Assembly (NCBI GenBank): GCA_036172665.1
Contig: CM069869.1
Coordinates: 6,634,001 to 6,698,000 of the forward strand
Length of the DNA: 64,000 nt
Direction: 5' to 3'
Origin: Prosopocoilus inquinatus
Taxonomy: Eukaryota; Arthropoda; Insecta; Coleoptera; Lucanidae
A program made the translations under genes and the position numbers. The notes under the pieces are model-generated. The model saw nothing but the letters and a program-made list of their open reading frames with translations, did not search any database and was not told the DNA's origin. How positions within the stretch are numbered: position 1 is the stretch's first letter; the number at the start of each line of letters is the position of its first letter. Shown here piece after piece: positions 45,917 through 56,475 of this stretch.

Positions 45917-47493
45917 GCGAATCTTGAAATCTACCTCAGCTGCGGTAGACAGGGTCGCCAGGTTGGACGAAATTCTGCCGTTTGAGCTACATTTTAGACA
46001 TATTTGGGGTACCTTTGTTATCTTCACGTAACGACAAAGAAAAAATGTACGACGTGATCGATAATAAGTACCATGCGATCAACGGAATTTATAATTAGAG
46101 CAGACTGTGATATTTTCCAAAAAGTTGGCAACACAGGCTTTACAGTCTGAAATTAAAAAAATTAAGTGTCAGAATTGTGATATTTATTTTTTTTAATTAA
46201 ATGATTGATAATAAACGGTTTTTTCTTGTGGATCCCCCCCACCCCCCATATTCTAAAAGAGGGTTTAAACCAGAAACCATACAAAACGAAATAACAAAAT
46301 AAAGATGTATCAAGCACCTGCATAACCTCAGATATGACAACTGTCAACTTATTATTTATTTCTCATTGTATCCAACCACACAACATAAAATAGCACCCAA
46401 TGAGAGCCTCCTCTAATTACGAATTCCATTAATCACCCGGTATTATATGATGAGAGAATACTTCTAAAGTAGTTTTCTTTTGTTTTTTTTTTATTCGTTT
46501 CATCTCTTTTCTTTCTTTTTTTTTGTTTTAAAATGTGTCGCATTTTGTTTACGATTCATTTGTTTCATTTTGGTCATTCTTCTTTTGCTTTGTTTTTTTT
46601 TCATCATTTTTCTTCTTTCTTTCTTTCTTCTTCGAGCATCATTTTCTATTTATTCATTATGTTGTTTTTTGTTGATTTCATATTTGTTCCCTTTTTGGTT
46701 TTAAGGAATTGATGTTTTGCATTTTATTCACGGTTCGTTTGTGTTATTTTGTCCTTTTGTTTCCTGTCAGTTTATTGATTTGCAAAAGTTTTCGACCTGA
46801 GAATAGAGAATCGCCGCTTTTTCGTTTATTTTTTCACATTTTTCTTCTTTTAATCGAATTAAATTTCGCATTTTATTGACTCTCTTTTAAAATTTTCTTT
46901 TGTTTCCTACGAATTTGGAAAATCTTTCACGAACGATTTTAATTTTTTTTTTGTTCATCTTAGTATTCTGGTACATCTGTGTGTTTTTTTTTAAATCGTT
47001 TTATGTTGTTGTATTTCTCTTTTGTTTATATTTATGAAATTGATTTTTCAAATTTTGTTGATAGATGCCTGTTGCAGATATCTTTTGTTTTCTACTATAT
47101 ATATTTTTTCAATTTTTCGTCTAGATTTTTTTTCGTTTTTCTTTTGTTCTACGTATTTTTGTTTTCTTATAGAATTGATTTTGCGAATTTAATTAATGCT
47201 TGTTTGCAGTTCTGTTTGTTGTGTGTCTCGCTCGTGATCTTCTTAAGTTCTGGGCACTGTATTTTGTTTCCTTTTTGTTCTTTTTATCGCATTATTTATT
47301 CACTTTTCTACAGTTTGCTTTAATTTTGTACGAACTGGTATTATCGAGCTTCCTTTGTTTTTTTCTTGTTCACTTCACGCCTTGTATTTTGTTGTAGCTG
47401 CTTTCTCTTTCTTTTCTTTTTGATTTTTGAATATGAATCGATACTTTATGCAAAATTTTATATCAATTCTTGCTTAGTGTTAAACGGATCTTA

Positions 47494-47840
47494 CCCCCTT
47501 ATTCTTAACGACTTCGTTAGAGAACGAAAATCGCGAAAAAGTGATATTTGATCTGACCAATCAATCAATAGAAATTAATAGAAATGTGTTGTATCTACCC
47601 AACCTGATTGGTCAAAATACGTCACTTAACGTTTTTCGTTGTTTAACGATGTCGTTACAAGTTATAGAATGGAGGGGATAGGAGGGTATTCTGTAACTGA
47701 TTAACGAGCCGTTAAAATTTATAGGTCCTTCAAAATTTAAAATACAGTTCTATGATTGGTTGTTACCGTAGCAACACAATGTAACCACAATGTAACAGCC
47801 CTATAAAATTAACGCTTTTGATACAGAATAGGCCCCTTAG
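47494..47840. repeat. Two adjacent CCCC-TATTCT MITEs
   Basis: First: CCCCCTTATTCTTAACGACT to AGTTATAGAATGGAGGGGAT (47494-47687). Second: AGGAGGGTATTCTGTAACTG to GATACAGAATAGGCCCCTTA (about 47685-47840). Each has imperfect inverted ends containing AACGA or TTAACG words. Confidence 0.65.
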
Positions 47841-48141
47841 TCGTCAATCTTATTTCGTATTTTTTTTTCTTTACGCTCTGGTTCCTCGTATTTCTCTTTC
47901 GCTTTTTTTTATCGAATTGATCGCATTTTATTGACGCTTTTTTGTCATTCAACGTTCTTCGTTTGTTTTGTGGCCTGTTCTTTATTTTACGTACTGTATT
48001 TCGTCGTTCATTTATTTTTTTTGTTTATTTCTACAGTTTGCTTTTATTCTCTACGATTTTTTTTGATTCGTCTGGAAATTTGTTGTTTTTCGGTCAGCTT
48101 GGTGTTGTTGTTGCGTCAACCACTCTCGTATTGCCAACATA

Positions 48142-49178
48142 CAGGGTGTTCATGGGAAGCCGCTACAATAGCTAACTTTCTTATTTGTATTTTTACGAAG
48201 TAACTTAAATTAGAAAAGTTTTAGGACCTTTCCTCCTCGTTTATATGGTAGTTTCGGAAAAATAAATGACAATCAGGTTTTCGAAATTTTCAATTGTTTT
48301 CAACTTTTTTTTAAATGGAAAATAATATTTTTTATCAGCGTATCGTGTTCAGGATGGCAAATTAAGTATTTCTCTAAGATATTCCCCTCCTAAGTCTACT
48401 ATTTTATAAACTATTTGGTAAATAATGGTATTAGACATTTTAACATGTCGCGCTTTCAATATTTGACACAAGGGTTTTTAGTTTGAACTAAATTTAAACA
48501 AATTTTGAATCATGACAGTTCACAAAGGTCTGACAGTTTGAATACACTTCCTTTATTCTCTTATTTCGAAGCTCACCATATTGTATTGATGAATAAAAAG
48601 ACTATCGTAACGATACACTTCTTCCCGCGAATATCAAGACTGAATTATTTATGAAATATTCTGTTTTGAGAGATATTATTTCACAGACATACTTAATTTG
48701 ACATCCTGAATGCGATGCCATGATAAAAAACATAATGTTCCATTTAAACAAGTTGAAAACAATTGAAAATCTCAAAAACCTGATAGTCATTTGTTTTTCC
48801 AAAGGTACCATAAAATCGAGCAGGGAAGGTCCTGAAACTTTTCTAGTTTAAGCTACTTCGTGAAACTTCAAATAAAAAAGTTAGCCATTGTAGCCATTTA
48901 CCGTGAACACCAAAATTTTGTTACTAAATCATTTATAAAAGTAGTAGGCTTTGGAATATGATATTTTAGAGACATAATTGATTTGACATCCTGAACGCGA
49001 TACAATGATAAAAAACCTAACATTCCATTAAAAAAAATTGAAAATCTCGAAAACCTGATCGTCATTTGTTTTTTTTGGTACGAGGAGGAAAGGTCCTAAA
49101 ACTTTCCTAATTTAAGTTATTTCATAAAAATACAAATAAGAAAGTTAGCTATTGTAGCGGTTTCCCATGAACACCCTG
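48142..49178. mobile_element. CAGGGTGTTCATGGG element with partly duplicated right end
   Basis: TA|CAGGGTGTTCATGGGAAGC at the left is inverted as GGTTTCCCATGAACACCCTG at the right (followed by TG). Inverted arms extend over CTACAATAGCTAACTTTCTT and beyond. The right arm occurs twice: an inner version ends near 48912 (TTACCGTGAACACC), and the segment 48945-49178 repeats 48690-48912 with differences. 1037 bp, non-coding. Confidence 0.88.
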
Positions 49179-49829
49179 TGTCTTGTGAATATGCCGGTGT
49201 CTATCTTTTATTTTTTTGTTTACTTCGTGCCTTCTACTTTGTCGTTGTTTCTTTCATTTCTTTTTTGTTTCTGATTTTTTTTGCGTTTTGTTTCATTCGT
49301 TTTTTTTATTTGTGGTGATTTTCTATATTCCAAAATGATTTTTTTTTGTTTAATCCCAAATTGTAGGTACTGTCAAACGATAAATTTAGCTTGTGTCAAG
49401 AAACCGAATCAAGATTTATTACCTTTATTTTCATGTTTTTTTCAAGATAACTTTCTGCACCCGCATAAACGAATATAAAATTCAATTACTTGATCGATTT
49501 AACACTATTTTTAACGAATGTTACACACAAAACTGGCGCTTTTGGTTAATTTTTATCAACAGGTTGGCGACGTTACCTGAACAAAAAATTCTGGCAACCC
49601 CGATCGTGTGGCTGAGGTATATTTCAAGATTCGCCTTTTACAAATAATCTAAAAGCAGAAGGAAATTCAAACGTCTTTCAATTTGGAAAATTGTTCATAT
49701 ACATATACACATAATTCTTTTGATGTTTTAAATAACTAACTAAATTTGATTATTTCTCTCTTAGGCTAGTTTTTTCAGTTGCTGTTTAACTGTAATCTCC
49801 CGCTTATTCCCATAGTAACGCTAACTGTC

Positions 49830-50478
49830 CAGTGGCGCAGCGAGGGGGGATCACCTCACCACCAGAAGGGTTACTTAATACACATATTTTTTAAGCAATT
49901 GAATTGAAATTTAGTCATTTTCAATTTTTTTACATAATCTATTGTGGAAAACATTCCTCATATTCTTCACATAAAAATAGAAAACTTCCGCAATTATATG
50001 ATTTTAATTATCATAGTTTAAATATCACGTCAAAAAATTCAATCAGTAAAAAAAAGGGGTGTTCCATAAAACTAAATTAAAATCTAATTTTGTATATTGA
50101 GAGAATTGTTTAAATATACGTACATGGTATATTACTTTTTATGTTATTCATTTCCTCTTGGTTAAATGGTATAATATAAGTAAACATTGTGTTGCAGTCT
50201 ACCTATTTAAAAATCTATTAGTTGCAGATTTGACTTATTGCGTAATTTAAATCTAAAGAAATCGACTTATAGCGTTTTCTACTGACGTGCATATATGCAC
50301 TGAGTGTGCACTCAGAGTATCTCCATCTTCTTCTAACATCATGTAATAAAATGAGCTGGAGTACGCACTCTAGACTTTGAAAAATATAGTTACAGAAGTT
50401 GTCGTATGGCCGCCCATGATGGAAATATCCAAACCAACCCAGAACCCCCTCCAGAAGAAATTTTTGGTTGCGCCACTG
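49830..50478. mobile_element. CAGTGGCGCAGCGAGG element (hAT-like)
   Basis: Starts CAGTGGCGCAGCGAGGGG and ends CCAAAAA-side TTGGTTGCGCCACTG, a terminal inverted repeat of about 11 bp. The flanks TAACTGTC and CAACTAAC match at only 5 of 8, so the duplication is doubtful. A relic of the TAGCGTTTTC MITE (about 50270-50370) lies inside. Confidence 0.6.
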
Positions 50479-50704
50479 CAACTAACGATTATAAAAATAA
50501 TAAAATTGTTCCTAAATGAAAATAAATTAATGATTAAAATTAAGCTATGACAGTGAAAATGGCTCTTAAGTGTGATGACACAAATTTACCACGAAATAAT
50601 TTCTGTTAATTGTTTAACGTTTTTATTACTCTACTGTAACGTTAACGTAAATTTCTCAACCGATTAAAATCATTACCCAATTGAAACAATATTTTATATT
50701 TTAG

Positions 50705-51123
50705 ACGTTGATTCGTTCGGAATAAATTCAACCGATATCTTCAACGAACATTACGTGTCAACAACTGACTCTTCCGGTGAAATCTCTGAGATAGAAGAAC
50801 CTGCTGTGAGGTCAACTTCCTACGAGACTCTGGGCAGAAATTCGAACGCGGAGTTTTCTTTTGAAGACACGGAAGAAATCGATTCCATCCCGGAAGAAAT
50901 CGATTCAATCCCGGAAGAAATCGATTCCATCCCGGAAGAAACCGATTCAATTCCGGAAGAAATCGATTCCATCCCGGAAAAAATCGATTCCGTCCCGGAA
51001 GAAACCAATTCCGATGTTGAAAATTCCACGGAAAGCAACACGAGTTTCTCAAAAGCGAATGCTATGAAGAGGACAGCTGATTTCGTAGTACTTTTCTCGC
51101 TGTTATATTATCTTTATTCATAG
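50705..51123 (+). CDS. Repeat-bearing, C-terminally anchored exon, probable 3-prime exon of the 34063 gene
   Basis: Acceptor ATTTTAG at 50698-50704; the phase-1 reading continues GAC GTT GAT and stays open for 139 residues to TAG at 51121-51123. Residues after FSFEDTEEIDSIP form about seven copies of the heptad EEIDSIP (21-bp unit, about 50872-51010), strongly acidic. The C-terminus reads NAMKRTADFVVLFSLLYYLYS, a short hydrophobic tail preceded by small residues and Lys-Arg, consistent with a GPI-attachment signal or tail anchor. The phase and acidic composition fit the donor at 35002; the 15.7-kb distance is explained by transposon insertions. It could instead belong to a separate gene whose 5-prime exons were not found. 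An ATTAAA lies just downstream. Confidence 0.6.
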
Positions 51124-52321
51124 TGCTTATTAAAGAATATAAAAAAATTCTTTTTTGTGATACGCAATATACAGTATTTTAAAAAATATATTTTTTTTAA
51201 ACTTTGTAAAATTAACAGTGTCTTTCAAAAAGTGTGCTACAAATGGGATTTTTTTTATTATCGATTTTTATAAAAATTTATTGATGCAGGACGCTTCTGC
51301 ATTTCTTAAAATCAAATTGGGAAATGTCGGATGAAACTTTTCTTGAACGGTAGGTATACAGCGTGGACACCGAGAAATGAAGACCGCTTAAGAGTAAAGT
51401 GCCCTTATTTTATAACAGGCCTAATCATGCGAGGGGAATATGTCGGGGTATATTCTCCTTCTACCATCGCACAGGCAGTGCCGGTTTCCGCTTGACGCTC
51501 AGTCGCTTCAATTTCAACAACCGACGATATACAAAACTTATGTAGATAATATTGTTTATGGAAAATGTTGTAGAGACGAGCAATATTATATTATTTTACG
51601 CTCAACAGTTTACCGCAAATAATACATTCTGCATTACCTTTACTGTTTATAAAACACAGATACTTAAGTTCATAATTTTGGTTCATGTTTGTATTTCACG
51701 AGAGCCACACGTTTTATAACTTCTGTTGGTACACGATCGGCTGGCAGGCTGGCTCATAGTTAACGACGTTTCATTGACGTCTATCGAATAGTGGGGGACA
51801 CTATGTCCTCGCTCTTCTCGTATTTTATACCCAGGCCTGTTTTATATGATACAGGAAAATGTCATAAGAATAACTTGTTCAGAATTAAAAGTTCAGACTC
51901 AATAAATTTAAATAAAAATCTTCCATCATTAGCTCTTTCTCGTCTTCGTCTTCTTCTGGCTTACGTGCACTACGCTGATGTAAATTGGTAACAGGATTCT
52001 GAGAATACAAATGTACAGCGAACAATACGATAAATATCGACAGTGAAGTGTTCAAATAAATAATAATGAATACTGAATACTGAAAAATACGATCAAAATC
52101 AGTTCCAACGCGCTCGCGAACGTCTTCAAAATGGAATTCATAGTTTTCAGAAAGAAGCTGGTAAGAATGACTATGGTGTGCCTATGGCGGCATTGTTCAC
52201 CACGACAATCAATACCTTGAATTTTGATACTTTCTGCACGTTGCTTAAACTAAAAGCCTCGATGATACCACCTTGCAAAACTAACGAAAAAACGTGGCAC
52301 AGAATGGGGTCGATGTATCTA
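51124..52321. other. Intergenic
   Basis: No recognised gene. AT-rich with possible 3-prime flank of the preceding exon. A short open frame at 51791-51991 has no recognisable domain. Confidence 0.45.
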
Positions 52322-52575
52322 CAGTAGTGAGCAATAAATTTTGGTCGTCACAGTCAATCAAAACGTCAGTGTTCATTCTAGAAACGAAAAATTTTCGTGT
52401 AAATGTCCCTGCTTTTACCAAAAATATGTCGAAAATAAATTAAATTTTTAAGGGATTATTCATTCATTATAGATTCAAAATTAAAACATGAATCTCCTTA
52501 TTAAAAAAAAATACAAGTCAAGTACATACAAATCTTTGATAGTTAATGACGACCAAAATTTATTGCTCGTGACTG
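52322..52575. mobile_element. TA-flanked MITE, intact copy
   Basis: CAGTAGTGAGCAATAAATTT at the left is the near inverse of AAATTTATTGCTCGTGACTG at the right, with TA at 52320-52321 and 52576-52577. Same family as 20798-21019, sharing AATCAAAACGTCAG and ATGAATCTCCTT internally. Confidence 0.9.
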
Positions 52576-53078
52576 TACATACATACTTAAATGTTCGCTT
52601 AAGCAGATTACAATTGCCGATACCTGGCCTCAGTATAAAAGGCAGAATTATAAAAGTAACAACATTTAATTTATTGTTAACTGGTCGTTGTTACAAACTT
52701 AAACAGAAGACGAACAATAAAAAGGAAATGTTCATACATACAATCGCCTTATCGATAAAGAAAAAGAAAACTTTCGAATATTTTTTCTTCTTGTCCAAGA
52801 AAAGACGGGAAGAAAATATAAAAGATCGCCATTCAATGTTTCGTTTCTTTTTCTTTTTACCTGCATGTACAGCTGCTGCCTTTGAAAACTGACACGCTTT
52901 GACAAATACAATGTTTTGGTGGTGTAAATTGATCCTAAATCTGAAGTTTCCAATCGTCACTTAAATCACTTTCAGCTGGGTTTCCACGCGTTCGGCATGC
53001 TGGCCTTCGAAATCTTATTAGTGATTGATAATTTTAATGTCAGTGACAAATTTGACAAATCCATAGCATGTTTTATAT
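52576..53078. other. Intergenic with TATA-like site
   Basis: CAGTATAAAAGGCAG at about 52631 is a strong TATA-box match. A 54-codon frame beginning MFIHTIALSI follows about 100 bp downstream but has no recognisable features, so the site may be fortuitous. Confidence 0.3.
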
Positions 53079-53583
53079 GCTGGGTTTCCACACCTCCGGC
53101 ACACGGCGTCCTGCTTTCGAAATCGTTTTCGTGATAGGTTGATTTAAAATTCGATTTAAGCGTGGGATTCACAGAGCTTTTGCTCAGCTTTCCAAAAAAT
53201 AATCGATGAATCGACAACAACTGCAAAAGGTAAAGTGGGTGCATTTTTCCAAATAAATTTGTTTTTCGGGGCTGTCTCAACGAGGAACCGGAACGTACAA
53301 CTTCAGTCGGGCAAGGTAGGCACTGTCCACCTTACTCACCCTGATGAGCCGCCACTGCGGCTGCGGCCCGAAATTCTCTTCCTGACTGGTTGATTTAAAA
53401 TTTCTGAATGTATCAACGCCCAGAAATTTTAAATCAACCAATGAGGAAGAGAATTTTGGGCCGCAGCTGCAGTGGCGGCTCCTGATTGGTTGATTTAAAA
53501 TTTCTGGGCATTGATACATTCAGAAATTTTAAATCAACCAACCACGAAGAGAATTTCGATTGCCGGAGGTGTGGAAACCCAGC
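53079..53583. mobile_element. MITE with GCTGGGTTTCCACACCTCC ends
   Basis: GCTGGGTTTCCACACCTCCG at 53079 is exactly inverted at 53562-53583. A diverged end (GCTGGGTTTCCACGCGTTCG) lies at 52976. The interior contains a secondary palindrome around 53385-53545 built from AAATTTCTGAATG and its complement. Confidence 0.88.
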
Positions 53584-54012
53584 ATAAAACCTACCAATGG
53601 ATTTGTCACATTTGACACTGACATTAATAGCGTTTTCCATTGCATGCACAGGAGTGCGCTCAGTATTGCTCGCGCTCTATTTCGTTTTATTACATAAAGC
53701 TGAAGCGAGATGGAAATACACTCAGTGCACACTAGTGCAGCCAGTGGAAAATGCTATGAAATTATAAATTAAGGTTTGATTTACAAATTACAAAATTACG
53801 AATTTTTGGCATTGATGTCAATTCTCAGTGTACCACATTTCAAGGGCCGCAATTGCAGTTGCACGTTCCGGTTCCTCGTCGAGACAGCCCCGAAAAACAA
53901 ATTTATTTGGAAAAATGCACCCACTTTCGCTTTTGAAGTTGTTCTCGATTCGTCGATTATTTTTTGGTGAAAGGCGTTGGAAAGCTGAGTAAAAGCTCTG
54001 TGAATCCCACGC
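53147..54012. repeat. Inverted repeat with 160-bp arms
   Basis: 53147-53310 is the inverse of 53850-54012, sharing GATTTAAGCGTGGGATTCAC, GGGTGCATTTTTCCAAATAA and CGAGGAACCGGAACGTACAA and their complements. The left arm lies inside the 53079-53583 MITE, so the structures are interleaved. A third partial copy of one block is at 54735-54790. Confidence 0.85.
53628..53756. repeat. TAGCGTTTTCCATTG MITE
   Basis: TAGCGTTTTCCATTGCATGC at the left is the imperfect inverse of GCCAGTGGAAAATGCTA at the right. Intact 129-bp member of the family split at 31892-33549. The loop of the inverted-repeat pair 53147-54012 contains it. Confidence 0.82.
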
Positions 54013-54735
54013 TTAAATCGAATTAAAAAATCACCAGCACGATCACGAGGGGGGAGAGAGACATTCAATTGAGCAAATAAAAAACGCGTCGCTTTTGAAT
54101 TTTGATTGTAACTCAAGGACACGTTCGTCGATTGTTTCTTGGTAAAAGGCGTTGGAAAAACTGAGAAAAAGCTCCGTGAATTCCACGCTTTAATCGAATT
54201 TAAAAATTACAAGCGCGATCGCGAGGGGAGAGAGAGACGTTCAGCAAATAAAGAACGCGTCGCTTTTGAATTTTGGTTGTAACTCAAGAACGCGTTCGTC
54301 GATTGTTTTTTGGTAAAAATAGTTGGAAAGCTGATCAAAGGCTCTGTAAATCCCGCGCTTAAATCGAATTCAAAAATTACAAGCGCGATCGTGAGGCGAG
54401 GGAGAGACGTTCAGTTAATTGAGCAAATAAAAAACGCGTCGCTTTTGAATTTTGATTGTAACTCAAGGACGCGTTCGTCGATTGTCTTTTCGTAAACGAC
54501 ATTGGAAAGCTAAGCAAAAGGTCTGTAAATTCCATGCTTAAATCGAATTCAAAAATTACAAGCGCGAACGCGAGGGGAGGGAGAGACGTTGAGTTAATTA
54601 AGCAAATAAAAAACGCGTTGCTTTTGAATTTTGATTGTAACTCAAGGACGCGTTCGTTGATTGTTCTTTGGTAAACGGCGTTGGAAAGCTGAGAAAAAGC
54701 TCTGTAAATCCCCCGCTTAAATTTAGTTGGAAAAT
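53940..54735 (+). repeat. Tandem repeat, unit about 177 bp, four-plus copies
   Basis: CGCTTAAATCGAATTCAAAA recurs at about 54007, 54189, 54357 and 54536 (spacings 182, 168, 179). Each unit carries a (G)CGCGATCGCGAGGGGAG-like block, a GAGCAAATAAAAAACGCGTCG block and ACGCGTTCGTCGATTGT. Confidence 0.88.
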
Positions 54736-55663
54736 TAGAGGCCCCGAAAAACAAATTTATTTGGAAAATGCACCCACTTTCCCTTTTGCAGTTGTTGCCC
54801 ACCCGCAGTAAACCATCACGAGCCGCCACTGCGCAACTGTACTGTCGCGAGCAATAAATTTTCGTCGTAAATTTTGAAGGCCGGGAAGAGTCTCTTAAAT
54901 ATTTCATTTATTTTTGTCAGTTTCTTCGTAAAACACAACCAATTTATGTAGAAACTTCGAATTTCGGGAATTAAAACTGACGTTTTAATTGACATAAACA
55001 ATATTTTAACAATTAAAGAGGACTTCTATTAATGACGTCTTCCTGTCAAAATTTATAAACACTTGAAAGTTATCAAGCCAACTAAAGCTGGATGCTATCT
55101 GGTGGGTTTCACAAAAAAATTGTTAATCAGCGATTAATTTAATTCTCTGATTAAGGATCGTCATTGGACGAAGTTAACAATAGATTTGAAACAACCAATT
55201 ATATTGCTTCACCCAACCAATCACAGGCTTTAATCAAGCTGTTAAAAATTAATCAGTGATTAATGCCGGATTTCTTCACTTCCTGATAATTTTATCAGCC
55301 AGGTATTATCCTTGGAAACCATTGTATCGATAATAGTTTCCGGGGATACTATCGGAAGGTGAAGATATCGGGTATAAATAACTTTTGTGAAACTGGGGGA
55401 TAGTGTCCCGTTTTCTATGCTCGCCACAGTGCGTTTTTTTTTGAATCGACTAAAAATATTAAAACAGTAAAGGAATTCTACAAATTATGCTATTTTGCAC
55501 TGTATTGTTGCAATTTCTTTTAAAATCAGTTTATTACTCCTATTATGTATTATTTAGCTACATAAACAGAATGATTAGTTTATAAAGCTGATTTATTGCG
55601 TAATTTCGTAATTATTTCCATTCACTAGATTACTCGGTTTACAGTACTCACTAAAATTTAACA
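54736..55663. other. Intergenic downstream of ATP synthase g
   Basis: Contains a fragment related to the TA MITE (GTACTGTCGCGAGCAATAAA at about 54838) and a weak inverted repeat at about 55108-55275 (TTAATCAGCGATTAAT against ATTAATCAGTGATTAAT). No gene was seen. Confidence 0.5.
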
Positions 55664-56090
55664 TTAAACTTTGTATCCAACAATGTGACGCTTGCCAATA
55701 CATTCACCGACATAAAACCAGCACAATACTTCGATCGTCACGAGCGTGTTCAACCAAGCCTCCCTGACCGTCGTCTGCTTCCACTTTCCGGTCTTCGCTC
55801 CGTCAATCAACTTGCCTAGTCCTGCTCGTATTTGCGGAATGTCACCCACCGTCGGCGGAGTCAGTTCGACTTTTGCATACTTTAAGAAAACTTGGAATTT
55901 CGGTTCGGCCTGACTGATCAGTTCTGGAAGATAATGCCCCGCATTGTATTACCTAATCCGAGACGACTTGTGAAGGTTAGGTTACGTAATTTCGTTTTGA
56001 CAACAGAAGTCGGACGGACTTATAGGGGTTTATCGTATACTTGTACTTACGTTTTACTAGAACAGGTGCTTGGGATACTAATTTTGCCAT
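55664..56090 (-). CDS. ATPsynG: Mitochondrial F1Fo ATP synthase subunit g, 2 exons
   Basis: Exon 1 56090-56051 (MAKLVSQAPVLVK plus one base) and exon 2 55923-55664, intron GT-AG of 127 bp, phase 1 on both sides, giving 99 aa, the normal length. Recognised by KYAKVELTPPTVGDIPQIRA and the C-terminal membrane helix with LVTIEVLCWFYVGECIGKR and IVGYKV at the end. Subunit g lies in the Fo membrane sector of the inner mitochondrial membrane and helps dimerise ATP synthase and shape cristae (family knowledge). The GxxxG-like GECIG sits in the helix. The acceptor TTCCAG|AA was chosen because it keeps the frame. Confidence 0.94.
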
Positions 56091-56475
56091 TTTTGTATTG
56101 AGGAACAAGAATTTTACGCTTACAAAACCCAATGACTGACAGGTGCCAAAAAGAACGGCTTCGGTGCAGTGTTGCCAACTTCGGCATCGAGAAAATCCTT
56201 AACAAACCTCAATTTATCCTTAAAATTCCTTAATTTAAATTTTTCTCTCCATTTTTCTTAAATCCTAAGTAAAAAATATAAATAAATAACTAAGAAATTT
56301 TGTCGAAATAACGATTTATCATATATACTTTTTTATTTGAGACAATTTGAACCGAACGTATTCAACGGAAGGGTAAGTCCAATTTTCTTTTACTATATTA
56401 TTAAAGAAAAGCAATTTTTTCCACAGAATGTACTGTCGCACTGTCAAATAAAACGTCAGTTTCTCTTCCGTAAAG

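Larger units (their letters stand above)
45917..49637. mobile_element. Pyrimidine-rich long element with short inverted ends
   Basis: GCGAATCTTGAAATCTACCT at 45917 is inverted at the far end AGGTATATTTCAAGATTCGC, marking the ends. Next to the left end are CAGGTTGGACGAAATTCTGC and GAGCTACATTTTAGACATA, which recur inverted at 60930-61000 and in part at 19430-19460. The interior (about 46460-48130 and 49180-49400) is extremely T-rich on the plus strand, with repeating CTTTTGTTT and GCATTTTATTGA words. Two MITEs (47494-47840) and a CAGGGTG element (48142-49178) are nested inside. Long hydrophobic-looking frames here result from T-rich codons. Confidence 0.7.

Noticed and set aside
46480..48203. 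Series of Phe/Leu-rich frames resembling membrane proteins
   Set aside because: They arise from the T-rich repeat; the inverted copy at 59600-61000 gives the same kind of frames on the other strand.
52631..52892. TATA box with a short Lys-rich frame
   Set aside because: The TATA match is good, but the 54-codon product is low-complexity and no intron or polyadenylation structure supports a gene.
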